The notes beneath the pieces are model-generated. The model did no database searches. It was not told the DNA's origin and worked only from the letters and a program-made list of their open reading frames with translations. Shown here piece by piece: positions 8,341 to 17,522 of a stretch of DNA of 64,000 nucleotides (positions are counted from its first letter, which is position 1; each line of letters begins with the position of its first letter). This stretch comes from Bin34 sp963422415. Its GTDB lineage: Bacteria > Chloroflexota > Anaerolineae > Caldilineales > Caldilineaceae. Where the stretch lies: contig OY729430.1 of NCBI GenBank assembly GCA_963422415.1, forward strand, positions 2,480,001 to 2,544,000. Reading direction: 5' to 3'. A program made the translations under genes and the position numbers.

Positions 8341-11229
8341 ATGGCTGCATCAAACAATGGACAAGATCCGTTCCGGGAATTCATCAATCAGATGCAGGAA
8401 CGCGAAGGCGAAGCCCTCGTTCCGAGTGATACCGGCAACGGCAACGGCACCACCATAAGCGAAGAACGGCCCCGATCAGGACGCGCAGGCGTGTACTGGA
8501 GCGGGTTGGCATTCCTGGTCATCCTATTGGGGTCCCGCCTGCTTACGTATTACACGGATTGGCTGTGGTTCGACAGTCTGGACTTCACATCAGTCTACTT
8601 CACACGCATTCTGGCTTCTGGAATCACCTTCTTGGCCGGGGCCTTGGTCTTCTGGCTGATTCTGGCCGGAAACATCGCCTTGGCCACACGCTTGAATCGA
8701 AAGGACGGATCCACTCCCCTGGATTCCCTAGCCGCCTCCACCTTGGGCTTTCGGGTTACGCCGCTCCTGCAAGTCGGCGCAGTGGTTCTGGCCCTTTTCT
8801 CCGGCCTGGCGCTGCGCTTTCAATGGAACGAGCTGCTGCTATTCCTGAATCAGGTGGAATTTGGAGTCTTTGATCCGATTTTCAATCGGGATGTCAGCTT
8901 CTTTGTCTTTTCGCTGCCAATTCTGAAGTCCATCCGCAGTTTCCTGCTGACTGCACTGATCTTTTCTCTGGTTGGCTCCGCGCTGGTCTCCGGACTGAAC
9001 TGGAAGTCCCTGTTCGAGAAACGCAGCGTAAAGTCCCATCTCAGTCTGCTGTTGGCCGGGATTCTGGTGCTGGTCGCGTGGCAATATCAGTTGCAAGGGT
9101 ATGAGCTGGTCTACAGCGCGCGCGGCGCCGTCTTGGGCGGGGGCTACACGGATGTATACGCACAGCTGCCGATATTCCGGGTCATGGCCATCGTGACCTT
9201 GGTCATCGCCGTGCTGGTCATCGCCAACATTTTTCTCAGCATGGCCTTGAAAGCCATCGCCTATGTGCTTGGGCTTTGGATCTTGGTGGCGGTGGTACTG
9301 GGAAACTTTCTCCCCAACATTATTCAACGCTTCGTCGTGACACCCAACGAGTTCACGCGGGAAGAGCCCTTTATTCAACACAACATCGACTTTACGCGCC
9401 TAGCCTTCGGACTGGATGATCTGGATTCCGTGGCGTACAACGCCCGCGAAGTTCTCACCGGCAAAGACCTGACCTCAGAGAACGAAACCATTGCCAACAT
9501 TCGGCTGTGGGACTACCGGCCGATGCGCACGACCTACAACCAGCTGCAGGCTCTGCGCCAGTACTATCAGTTTCAGGACATTGACATTGACCGGTACATG
9601 GTGGATGGCCAACAGAAGCAAGTCATGCTTTCCGCGCGCGAACTGGTTCCCGATCAACTGAGCGGCGAAGCCCAGACCTGGGTGAACCAGCGCCTGGTAT
9701 ACACCCACGGATACGGAGCCGCCGCCTCTCCCGTGGCCGAAATCACCTTCGACGGCCTGCCCACCTTCTTGCTGCAGGACTTGCCGCCCAAGGGTTCGAT
9801 TCCCATTACGCGTCCCCAGATCTACTTCAGCGAAGTCAGCCGCAACTATGTCATCGTCAACACCAACACTCCCGAATTCGACTATCCCAGCGAGGAAGGC
9901 AACGTCTTCACCCGCTTTGAGGGAGACAGTGGAATTCGGATCGGCAATCTACTGACCCGGCTGGCGTTTACCTTGCGGTTTACCGATACCAACATTCTTT
10001 TGAACGGCGATATCACTCCGGCCAGCAAGTTGCTGTGGAAACGGAATATTCAGGAAAGGCTCAATGAAGTCGCGCCCTTCCTGCAATATGACGATGATCC
10101 CTACATTGTGATCGGAGAGGACGGCGGTCTCCACTGGTTTGTCGATGCATACACCTACAGTCGACTTTTCCCATACAGCCAAACGGCCACACTTGACAGT
10201 GGCAGGGCCGTCAACTACATCCGCAATTCCGTGAAAGCCATGATCAATGCGTACGATGGCAGCATCAACTTCTATGTGGTGGATCGGAAAGACCCGATTG
10301 TGGCGGCCTACGCTGCCGTGTTTCCCGATCTGTTTGACGACATTGACGAGATGCCAGACGATCTACGGGCCCATATCCGTTATCCCCAAGACCTGTTCAC
10401 CATTCAGGCTCGTGTGCTGACGATCTACCACATGACGGAGCCCAGCGAGTTTTACAATCGCGAGGACGTTTGGCAGTGGCCCCAGGAATTCTTTGACAAC
10501 GAATCCCGCGAGATGGAGCCCTACTACGTTTTGATGCAGCTGCCTGGGAGCGAGAAATTGGACTTCATCCAGATTCTGCCCTTTACACCGGCTACCCGGG
10601 AAAACATGATTGCGTGGCTGGCGGCCAAGAGCGATCCGGCGGAATACGGTGAGAAGCTGCTGTTCACGTTCGGGAAGGATTCACTGGTGTACGGCCCCAA
10701 GCAGATTGAAGCCCGGATTGACCAGGATCCTGTGATCAGTTCGCAATTGAGCCTGTGGAACCAACAAGGCAGTCAAGTGATTCGCGGCAATCTGTTGGTC
10801 ATTCCGCTGGGGAACAGTCTGCTCTATGTGGAGCCCCTGTATCTGCAAGCGGCATCCGGTCGCATTCCGGAGCTCAAGCGGGTCATCATTGCGGCCAATG
10901 ATCGTGTCATCATGGCTCCCAATCTTGGGCTGGCGCTGGTAGAGGTGTTTGGCGAGGATATTCTGGAAGACGATTTGCTGGCCTCGCTGCTGGGCGATTA
11001 CGAATCCGGCGAACTGGTCACGTCCGCGCCCACGGTCATCTCTAGGGAAAGTTCGCCCGTGGATGTCGCTGCTGGCGACATGGTGTCGCTGATACAGCAA
11101 GCAAACCGCACTTACCTGACCGCCATACAGGCGCAACGGGACGGTGACTGGGCCGCCTATGGTCAAGCCTTGGCGCAGCTGGAAGCCATTTTGCTTGAAT
11201 TGGAGACGCGGACGACTGAAGAGGAATAA
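8341..11229 (+). CDS. UPF0182 family membrane protein
   Basis: This protein of about 962 residues belongs to the uncharacterised UPF0182 family, found in actinobacteria, cyanobacteria and Chloroflexota. Seven hydrophobic segments occupy roughly the first 300 residues, including the conserved TDWLWFDSLDF region after the first one. A large soluble domain follows, with family blocks such as WDYRPMRTTYNQLQ, RPQIYFSEVSRNYVIVN and the LPGSEKLDFIQILPFTP segment. A short acidic, glutamate-rich tail ends the protein. Several starts are possible (8290, 8323, 8341); I prefer the ATG at 8341 because GGGAG ends 11 bases before it. A strong hairpin follows the stop. Its biochemical role is not established for any member I know of. 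Confidence 0.9.
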   Translation: MAASNNGQDPFREFINQMQEREGEALVPSDTGNGNGTTISEERPRSGRAGVYWSGLAFLVILLGSRLLTYYTDWLWFDSLDFTSVYFTRILASGITFLAGALVFWLILAGNIALATRLNRKDGSTPLDSLAASTLGFRVTPLLQVGAVVLALFSGLALRFQWNELLLFLNQVEFGVFDPIFNRDVSFFVFSLPILKSIRSFLLTALIFSLVGSALVSGLNWKSLFEKRSVKSHLSLLLAGILVLVAWQYQLQGYELVYSARGAVLGGGYTDVYAQLPIFRVMAIVTLVIAVLVIANIFLSMALKAIAYVLGLWILVAVVLGNFLPNIIQRFVVTPNEFTREEPFIQHNIDFTRLAFGLDDLDSVAYNAREVLTGKDLTSENETIANIRLWDYRPMRTTYNQLQALRQYYQFQDIDIDRYMVDGQQKQVMLSARELVPDQLSGEAQTWVNQRLVYTHGYGAAASPVAEITFDGLPTFLLQDLPPKGSIPITRPQIYFSEVSRNYVIVNTNTPEFDYPSEEGNVFTRFEGDSGIRIGNLLTRLAFTLRFTDTNILLNGDITPASKLLWKRNIQERLNEVAPFLQYDDDPYIVIGEDGGLHWFVDAYTYSRLFPYSQTATLDSGRAVNYIRNSVKAMINAYDGSINFYVVDRKDPIVAAYAAVFPDLFDDIDEMPDDLRAHIRYPQDLFTIQARVLTIYHMTEPSEFYNREDVWQWPQEFFDNESREMEPYYVLMQLPGSEKLDFIQILPFTPATRENMIAWLAAKSDPAEYGEKLLFTFGKDSLVYGPKQIEARIDQDPVISSQLSLWNQQGSQVIRGNLLVIPLGNSLLYVEPLYLQAASGRIPELKRVIIAANDRVIMAPNLGLALVEVFGEDILEDDLLASLLGDYESGELVTSAPTVISRESSPVDVAAGDMVSLIQQANRTYLTAIQAQRDGDWAAYGQALAQLEAILLELETRTTEEE

Positions 11230-11251
11230 GGAATCCGGACCCTTTCTCTCC

Positions 11252-11293
11252 AAAGGCAGAGGCCGGTTCCCTTGGGAACCGGCCTCTGCCTTT
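11252..11293. terminator. Strong bidirectional terminator
   Basis: A perfect 19-bp stem (11252-11270 with 11275-11293) closes a CTTG tetraloop. It begins with AAA and ends with TTT, so it can terminate both the UPF0182 gene from the left and the serS-tRNA cluster from the right; the tRNA-Arg 3' end is only five bases away. Confidence 0.88.
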
Positions 11294-11297
11294 GCAA

Positions 11298-11371
11298 CGA
11301 CCCCGAAAGGATTCGAACCTTTGACCTTCTAGACCGCAACCAGATGCTCTAATCCGCTGAGCTACGGGGCC
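11298..11371 (-). tRNA. tRNA-Arg (anticodon GCG)
   Basis: A 74-base tRNA folds completely: a seven-bp acceptor with one G-U pair, a GCTC/GAGC D-stem, an anticodon stem closing the loop TTGCGGT, and an AAAGG/CCTTT T-stem with TTCGAAT. The anticodon GCG decodes CGC/CGU arginine codons with G34, where most bacteria use A34. No CCA is encoded. It is the last gene of the serS-tRNA cluster. Confidence 0.93.
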
Positions 11372-11406
11372 TTGTCTTCCACACTATCCCAATTCACAAA
11401 CGCTGG

Positions 11407-11495
11407 CGGGGAGGGAGGGATTCGAACCCTCGAGGGGCGTGAACCCCAACCCACTTAGCAGGCGGGCGCACTAGGCCAGACTATGCGACCTCCCC
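11407..11495 (-). tRNA. tRNA-Ser (anticodon GCT)
   Basis: An 89-base class II tRNA with acceptor GGGGAGG/CCTCCCC, anticodon loop CTGCTAA (anticodon GCT, codons AGC/AGU), a long variable arm and a GAGGG/CCCTC T-stem. The long variable arm is the seryl-tRNA synthetase recognition element. CCA is not encoded. It lies 26 bases downstream of the other tRNA-Ser. Confidence 0.95.
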
Positions 11496-11521
11496 GCACA
11501 TGACAGCTCAGGACTCGGTGG

Positions 11522-11608
11522 CGGGAGGAGAGGGATTCGAACCCCCGGTGGCTTTCACACCACAGTTGTTTTCAAGACAACCGCCTTCGTCCACTCGGCC
11601 ATCCTCCC
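11522..11608 (-). tRNA. tRNA-Ser (anticodon TGA)
   Basis: An 87-base class II tRNA with acceptor GGGAGGA/TCCTCCC, anticodon stem GTTGT/ACAAC around the loop CTTGAAA (anticodon TGA, codon UCA and wobble partners), and a long variable arm. It starts 137 bases after the serS stop on the same strand. Confidence 0.95.
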
Positions 11609-11745
11609 TGGCGTCCTCAAACAAGCCGGAAAATGACAGAACAGACCCGCCTTGTCCCGCATGGCCCAAAGTATACCCCGCGGCGGTCCACCTGAGCAAG
11701 AAGGCATGGACAGAGGCGCCCGCAGCACCCACAGATCCAATTCCG

Positions 11746-13032
11746 CTACGGCACGGCTATCTTGTCCATGCCACCCATGTAGGGCCGAATCACCTCGGGC
11801 AACCGTACGGATCCATCCTCTTGCTGAAATGCCTCGAGAATGCCGATGATGATGCGCGGCAGAGCCAACCCGGACCCATTGAGGGTGTGTACAAACCGGG
11901 GCCTGGCCCCGGCTGCAGGTCGATAGCGAATGTTGGCGCGCCGTGCCTGGAAATCCCGGAACCAGGCACAGGAACTGACTTCCAACCACTCTTCGCTGCC
12001 CGCGCCCCAGATTTCCAGATCAATTTTCTTCGCCGCGACAAAGGACAGATCGCCAGTGGGTATCAGGATTTGCCGATAGGCCAACCCCAGCCTTTCCAGC
12101 ATGGTTTCCGCAGCCGTGATTAGGTTTTCCAGTTCCGCGGGGCCCTGTTCGGGTTCCACGAACTTGACCATCTCGACTTTCTGGAATTGGTGCACCCGCT
12201 GGATGCCGCGGGCATGACGGCCGGCGTGAACTTTTTCCTTGCGAAAGCAGGGAGTGTAGGCCACGTGCGAGATCGGAAGGGAATCAGGGGGCAGGATCTC
12301 TTCCCGATACATATTCGTGACCGGGACTTCCGCCGTTGGGATCAACCAAAAGCCCTCTTCTCGATCCCGATACAACTCCTCTCCGAACTTGGGTAGGTTG
12401 CCGGTGCCCACCATGCTCTCTTCCTGCACCATAAAGGGCGGATACACCTCTTCATACTCGAATTCGGAGGTCAAGACATCTAGGCACCAGGTGCTCAGGG
12501 CTCGTTGCAGCTTGGCCCCCTCATTCTTGAGAATGTACTGGCGGCTGCCTGACATCTTCACACCACGTTCCAGATCCAGAATGCCCAGCTTTTCCCCGAT
12601 CTCCCAATGGGGTCTGGCAGGAAAGGGAAATGCGGGAGGCGTCCCCGTCTCCTTGATCACCACATAATCGTCTTCGCTTTCAGATACGGGAACGTCTGGT
12701 TCCGGCAGATTGGGAATCTGCAGCATGGTGGACCGCAGCTGATCCTCAATGGACCGCAACGAATCTTCCAAGCCGGCGATCCGGTCGTTGACCGCCGCCA
12801 CCTCGGCCCGCATGGCATTGCCCTCTTCCCGTCTGCCACTCTTGAAGAGTTCGCCTATCTCTCTGGATTTCTCGTTGCGCTGCCGACGCAGCCCCTCTAC
12901 GTCCACCAGTGTTTGTCTGCGTTGGGCATCCCAGTCTAGAGCCTCTCGCCAAGGTGCGTTCATGGCTCCCAATCGAGCCAGACCGGTGGCCAAGACATTC
13001 TGATTTTCCCTCATCCACGCAATGTCAAGCAC
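11746..13032 (-). CDS. serS: Seryl-tRNA synthetase
   Basis: SerRS charges tRNA-Ser with serine in the cytoplasm. The 428-residue protein has the N-terminal antiparallel coiled-coil arm that grips the tRNA-Ser variable arm (about residues 30-105) and the class II catalytic core. Motif 2 is visible as FRKEKVHAGRHARGIQRVHQ and motif 3 as NGSGLALPRIIIGILE. I chose the GTG at 13032 because it follows AAGGAGGGAG and gives the family's normal N-terminus (LDIAWMREN); the longer in-frame reading upstream is not SerRS-like. Two tRNA-Ser genes and a tRNA-Arg follow on the same strand up to a strong terminator. I looked for the conserved T-box element upstream and did not see it. Confidence 0.97.
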   Translation of the reverse strand: MLDIAWMRENQNVLATGLARLGAMNAPWREALDWDAQRRQTLVDVEGLRRQRNEKSREIGELFKSGRREEGNAMRAEVAAVNDRIAGLEDSLRSIEDQLRSTMLQIPNLPEPDVPVSESEDDYVVIKETGTPPAFPFPARPHWEIGEKLGILDLERGVKMSGSRQYILKNEGAKLQRALSTWCLDVLTSEFEYEEVYPPFMVQEESMVGTGNLPKFGEELYRDREEGFWLIPTAEVPVTNMYREEILPPDSLPISHVAYTPCFRKEKVHAGRHARGIQRVHQFQKVEMVKFVEPEQGPAELENLITAAETMLERLGLAYRQILIPTGDLSFVAAKKIDLEIWGAGSEEWLEVSSCAWFRDFQARRANIRYRPAAGARPRFVHTLNGSGLALPRIIIGILEAFQQEDGSVRLPEVIRPYMGGMDKIAVP

Positions 13033-13581
13033 GCACTCCCTCCTTGGAGAAACGAAAGGGCACGCTTCGGGCTCGCCCACTATCGTAAAGATTATAAGGC
13101 TTGAAACGTTCATTGGATACACGCCTCGCCGAACCGCGGCAGTTCGGGTTATGGAAAGCCAAGGCGGACTACAGCGTGCTCGTCTTTGCGGTGTGTGAAG
13201 TGTTGCAGATTGCACTTGGACTGGAGGCCGGAGCGGCCGAAGTTGGCGGAGATGCAAAATGCCATGTGAACGTTATGCCAATATATTCCAACAAGAGAGG
13301 CTGCGACGGAGTTGTCACACGATGACTCTGGTCTGAGATCGCCTTTGCAGACAAGGCGTGGAGACGACACGATCCATCTTCAAGAACAGATCAATCTCAC
13401 GAGTCAAAAGAACATGTCAGTTGCAAGACTGGTAGACTATAGCTGTTGCAAATAACGCTGAACTACAGCGAGCGGGACACTCTTGCCACTGCCGTGCATC
13501 CTCTTGTCCTGCATCACGGATCGGCAATAGGGTTGCTCCTCAATCCAATATCTTTCGACTGTTTTCGTACATGGAGGTAAC
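13033..13581. other. Intergenic region between divergent serS and LysM genes
   Basis: These 549 bases hold the upstream regions of two divergent genes. I see the GGAGG ribosome site of the LysM gene at its right edge and the AAGGAGGG of serS at its left edge. No convincing coding sequence, RNA gene or clear promoter boxes were found. Confidence 0.5.
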
Positions 13582-15309
13582 ATGGAGCCGAGGCATGGAT
13601 TTCTGCTTGGACTGGCCGTGCTTGCGTTGCTGGTCATGGCCTCACCTGCTTGGGCCGCAGATACGGATGTCTATGTCATCCGCGATGGTGACACGTTGAT
13701 CAAGATTGCCGGCGACCACGGGATGACAGTTGAGCAACTCATCGAACTCAATCCGGAACTCGTGGCAACCGATTACGTTGCCTTCCATGTGGGCAGGACT
13801 CTGCGTATTCCGGCAAGAGAACAGAAAATTGGCACAGTTACAGCCAAATGTCCAAATTGGTATACCGTTGTAGAAGGGGATTCCTTGGATTCCATTGCTG
13901 CGGCCCATGATCTGGATATAGATTTTCTGAACCTTGTCAACCACGGGATTCGCAAGAGATGGGGAGTTGGTATCCAACTGTGCATTCCGACCGAGATGAA
14001 GTCTGCTCTTGAAAGACAAGGCGCCAGCGGCGGGACCAAGGTTCCCTTTTCCCTATCCATTGCGGAAGCGGTTCCTCTACGGGCAGGGCCCAGTCTCTTT
14101 CATGTCCAGAAGGGCACAGCTGTACCCGATAAGCAGACTTTTTCGGCAGTGGGACGCAATACAGAGGGTACATGGCTAGCCGTGCAGGCGGTACCGGGGA
14201 AACCGGTGCAGTGGATACCGATAGCGCCTGTGGTATCGGAGAATTTCAACCACTTGCCTGCATACGTGTCGCAGTCCGCACCGGATACGGAACTTTTGTT
14301 TGATTTTCTGCTGGAACAGACTCTTTATCGCATCAGTGCAACAGGCCGCATAGAGTTTGAAGTGCAAAGTTGCGGACAGGAAAATGCCTTTGCGATTACA
14401 GTGGGATCTTGGCAACAAGTGGTGGTTTGTCAAGAATTGCTGCTCGGCATGTGGGAGACACTTGATCATTTCAAGGCAGAATTTCCATCGCCTCTGGAAT
14501 ACACCGTGGCCGCCACCAGCGCCATTCTGGCAGTGGTGCTACACGAGTATGCGCATCTGGTATTGGACGATTCCCTGGCCCGGGGGGGACTTGATACCCT
14601 TGGCGAAACTGTAGCGTGGAGTCAGCGGGCTACGGGCCGGTACGGTCCAACCTTTACAGAAGATATTGCCGATCTGTATGCCACGGTATTCTTGATCGAG
14701 CTCGCAGGGAAACTGGATGCCTCGGTTACCACACGTGGTGCATTGCCATCCTCCTATGTAGCCGCGGGTCCCATCCTCATGGGTTATACGCTGGATTCTT
14801 CCGAGATGCCACGCTGGATGGAAATGCTGCTGGACGATGGCGTGCATTCCCTGCCGCATGAACGGCTAGGAGCCAGTCTCTGCGCCGTGCTGGATGGCGC
14901 TGGCCCCGATCTCATCCAGCAGCTGAATCGCATGTCTGAATTGCATGCGGTGCTATTGAGGGAGGCATCGGATCCGGGCCGGATATGTTTGCAAAACCCT
15001 CAGGCCGATGTCACAGCCTATGCAACACTGAAGCAAGAGATCGAAACCTACTTTGCAGGAGCCTTGCCGGATTGGTGGTACAGCGGAAACGATGCGCTGG
15101 ATACAGCTACAGTACAGGTCAATACCGCAGCCAATCTCAGGGCAGGTCCGGGTACCGACCATGCCATCGTTGGGGGACGTCAGCGCGGGGACAGGGTAAA
15201 ACCTGTGGCGCGGACACCAGATGGACAGTGGCTCAGATTGGCAAATGGATCCTGGATATACGCTTCTCTGGTGGATTACAACCCGGTCGATCTGCCCATA
15301 GTCGACTGA
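13582..15309 (+). CDS. Exported LysM/SH3 protein with HExxH metallopeptidase-like core
   Basis: This 575-residue protein is exported: MEPRHGFLLGL and a hydrophobic run end in an AWAAD-type cleavage site near residue 26. Two LysM peptidoglycan-binding domains follow (about 28-75 and 92-137; each shows the xVxxGDxLxxIA pattern), then a first bacterial SH3-like domain (about 155-215) with LRAGPS. The middle region carries VVLHEYAHLVLDD, an HExxH zinc motif at H321-E322-H325, and a downstream FTEDIADLYAT with E360/D361 that could supply the third ligand. This resembles the DUF4344 putative peptidase layout. A second SH3 domain (about 510-570, NLRAGPGTDH) ends the protein. It has a perfect GGAGG ribosome site. 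A cell-wall-anchored peptidase is the best inference. Confidence 0.8.
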   Translation: MEPRHGFLLGLAVLALLVMASPAWAADTDVYVIRDGDTLIKIAGDHGMTVEQLIELNPELVATDYVAFHVGRTLRIPAREQKIGTVTAKCPNWYTVVEGDSLDSIAAAHDLDIDFLNLVNHGIRKRWGVGIQLCIPTEMKSALERQGASGGTKVPFSLSIAEAVPLRAGPSLFHVQKGTAVPDKQTFSAVGRNTEGTWLAVQAVPGKPVQWIPIAPVVSENFNHLPAYVSQSAPDTELLFDFLLEQTLYRISATGRIEFEVQSCGQENAFAITVGSWQQVVVCQELLLGMWETLDHFKAEFPSPLEYTVAATSAILAVVLHEYAHLVLDDSLARGGLDTLGETVAWSQRATGRYGPTFTEDIADLYATVFLIELAGKLDASVTTRGALPSSYVAAGPILMGYTLDSSEMPRWMEMLLDDGVHSLPHERLGASLCAVLDGAGPDLIQQLNRMSELHAVLLREASDPGRICLQNPQADVTAYATLKQEIETYFAGALPDWWYSGNDALDTATVQVNTAANLRAGPGTDHAIVGGRQRGDRVKPVARTPDGQWLRLANGSWIYASLVDYNPVDLPIVD

Positions 15310-15473
15310 CACTGACACATTCATCTTGGCACAGATACAGCGGCAATCCCCTCGGAGGGTTGCATTGCAAAGGAAACAACTCCGCTACCCACGAAGCAGA
15401 TCACGGCCTAGTGGATCCTCTTGGCCTGAATTCGTTTGCTCTTGCGCTGCTCGTACGCCCCCAATCCTGATCC

Positions 15474-17135
15474 TCAATTGGGGTCTTCTTGGATGATTTT
15501 GTATATGACGCCATCTCCCAGCACAGCCTCTATTTTCAACTCTGGCAATGCATCAACCTCTGCGAGGCCGAACGGGTAAGGTCTATCGAAATGGTAGCCC
15601 TTGTCTTGCAGATTGTAGAACCAGACGATGTAGATATCTCTGTATTGGGTCTTCCTGGACTGTATGTAACGATTCACGTCGTCCATATCGAACGGCAGGT
15701 CGTAGTGTTTTGCTTGGACGCCTGTCAGCAAGTACAGCGCACGCGCTTCGTTGCTCCAGATTTCACCTTCAGGTTGAGAGCGCCTTAAGTATTGGACAAT
15801 TTCAGAGTTGGCCCAAGGTCTGGAAGAATAACCGAGCTCATTTCCATTGTCCAGCCAATGTTGGATGTTGCCATAATTTGCGCTGACTTGCGACAAGAGC
15901 AAGAAGGAGAGACAAGCTGCCAGAATAAACGTCGGCAGGCTTGCTGTTTCTCTCCCCTGGTACGGAATTGGAGTTCTTGAACTCCAAACCAGGGGCAGTG
16001 TCCACGAAAACTGTCTTTTTGAGACGTAGCGAAGGAACAAGTCGAGGAGAAGTGCAACCACAACCAGCGCTGGCACGTACATCGGCACAAGATATCTAAC
16101 ATGGAGACGTACATCGGTGAGTGGAAGGGAAACTGCCAGGAAAAGAGCGTAGACCGATATGAAAACAACAGGGACGGCCAATGCGTTCGTATTCAGTGAA
16201 TACTTCTGCCAGTGCAGATAGGCAAGTGCAAGCCCTGCACCGGTGATCAAGGCAAACGAGGCAAGCAGGGGACCGATTGAGGCAATGCCGAGCATTGTTT
16301 CAAACCATGCATGCAGATAAGCAAGACTGGTCTCGCCTAACATCAACTTGACGAATTCCTCACTGGCAACTTGGATTCCGATTAACAACGAAAAGCCATC
16401 CGGATAGCTTTTTCCGGCCAACGTCCCTGAAATCAGAAAATTCCTTGCCATCCACACGCCAAGGGGTGTCATCGAAACAAGGGAATAGATTGCCGCATTC
16501 CCTATGGTTGACCGGAGTGTTGCTCTCTGTATTGTCAACAACAGCAGAGAACTGGCCACCAATGCCACGCCGATGTAGCGAGTCAGGCAAGCCAGAGCGG
16601 CACATGTCGCCGCCAAGAACAGGAATGACGATCGTCTGGTGGTCAGAAACCTGTCGAGAGTGAAAAGCGAGAGGGTGATGAACAGAATGAACAAGGGCTC
16701 TGTGAGAGCCGTGGCTGCAAGCCTTGCCATGGACAATGACAAAAGGCAGGTGCTGCTTGCCCAGAGGACCAGCCAGCGGGACTGGACACGACTTCGCAGC
16801 CACACAGCCATTGCGACGAGGTTCAGCCCGAACGCGACGGCATTGACAAATCCAGCTGCCTCAACCACATTGGGAATATAAAGGCCTGCGAAAGCCAGTG
16901 CCAACGGAAAGAAAGGGGCAGAATCCAGGAACAACACCCCATTCCATTGGACGAATCCCATGCCTGCCAACAAATTGCGCGCGGTTGCTATGTAGGATAC
17001 GGAGTCCACTGTCAGTCCCACGCCATACGTAGCTTCCCGCAACAAAATCAGGACTCCGCCCAGTATGCCGAGAGCCAGCATAACAATGGTGAATCGATCA
17101 ATCCCGAGCGTTTTCACTCGAGCCAATGTCCTCAT
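15474..17135 (-). CDS. GT39/ArnT-like membrane glycosyltransferase
   Basis: This protein of about 553 residues is polytopic, with some ten hydrophobic segments, and has the layout of GT-C fold lipid-linked sugar transferases (ArnT/PMT-like). Acidic residues in the first loop (TVDSVSYIATARNLL) are where these enzymes keep the catalytic aspartate; the first transmembrane segment ends at LILLREATYGVG. A soluble C-terminal domain of about 120 residues follows. The ATG at 17135 overlaps the TGA of the small flippase gene (ATGA), implying translational coupling. A functional paralogue sits at 19942-21948 and a truncated one at 22275-22448. It probably transfers a sugar from an undecaprenyl carrier to an envelope acceptor; the sugar is unknown. 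Confidence 0.78.
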   Translation of the reverse strand: MRTLARVKTLGIDRFTIVMLALGILGGVLILLREATYGVGLTVDSVSYIATARNLLAGMGFVQWNGVLFLDSAPFFPLALAFAGLYIPNVVEAAGFVNAVAFGLNLVAMAVWLRSRVQSRWLVLWASSTCLLSLSMARLAATALTEPLFILFITLSLFTLDRFLTTRRSSFLFLAATCAALACLTRYIGVALVASSLLLLTIQRATLRSTIGNAAIYSLVSMTPLGVWMARNFLISGTLAGKSYPDGFSLLIGIQVASEEFVKLMLGETSLAYLHAWFETMLGIASIGPLLASFALITGAGLALAYLHWQKYSLNTNALAVPVVFISVYALFLAVSLPLTDVRLHVRYLVPMYVPALVVVALLLDLFLRYVSKRQFSWTLPLVWSSRTPIPYQGRETASLPTFILAACLSFLLLSQVSANYGNIQHWLDNGNELGYSSRPWANSEIVQYLRRSQPEGEIWSNEARALYLLTGVQAKHYDLPFDMDDVNRYIQSRKTQYRDIYIVWFYNLQDKGYHFDRPYPFGLAEVDALPELKIEAVLGDGVIYKIIQEDPN

Positions 17136-17500
17136 CGCGAAATCGGTCCCTCCACTGTCACGACCACCCCCACCACGATGGCCAAGAGGCCAATCCAATA
17201 CATGAAGCTCAGCCGCTCACCCAAAAACACTGTGCTGATGATAGGCACGATGACGAAAGTCAGGGCCACAAACGGCATGGCTCTGCTCAGGGGCACGCGC
17301 GACAGGACGAACATCCACAGCAGCGTCGCTGCACCGTAAATGAACAGAGCAGCCCAGAACAAGGGGGTGGCAAGCAGCGAGCCCATAAAACGGGGAAGCG
17401 AGTTGACGACCAGCGCTTCCGACGTTTTCTTGAAGAGAAACTGTCCAGTGGACAGCATCAAGGGCACCAAGATCAGACAGAGATAATCTATGGGAGCCAT
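17132..17500 (-). CDS. SMR/EamA-type small membrane protein, ArnE/F-like flippase
   Basis: This 122-residue protein has four transmembrane helices and the sequence pattern of the small multidrug resistance/EamA superfamily (SRVPLSRAMPFVALTF, then VFLGERLSFMYWIGL), close to the ArnE/ArnF subunits that flip undecaprenyl-linked aminoarabinose. Members this short act as dimers. The ATG at 17500 is preceded by GAGAGGAAGG; a GTG at 17530 is also in frame and would overlap the upstream GT2 stop. It lies between a dolichyl-phosphate-sugar-synthase-like GT2 and an ArnT-like transferase, which fits a role in flipping the lipid-linked sugar. Confidence 0.8.
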   Translation of the reverse strand: MAPIDYLCLILVPLMLSTGQFLFKKTSEALVVNSLPRFMGSLLATPLFWAALFIYGAATLLWMFVLSRVPLSRAMPFVALTFVIVPIISTVFLGERLSFMYWIGLLAIVVGVVVTVEGPISR

Positions 17501-17522
17501 GGGCCTTCCTCTCATCTCGAGG

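Noticed and set aside
13033..13257. Upstream extension of SerRS to 13257
   Set aside because: The added 75 residues are not part of SerRS, and the GTG at 13032 has an excellent ribosome site and the family N-terminus.
13033..13581. T-box leader for serS
   Set aside because: The conserved T-box bulge sequence and a terminator/antiterminator pair were not seen on the minus strand upstream of serS.
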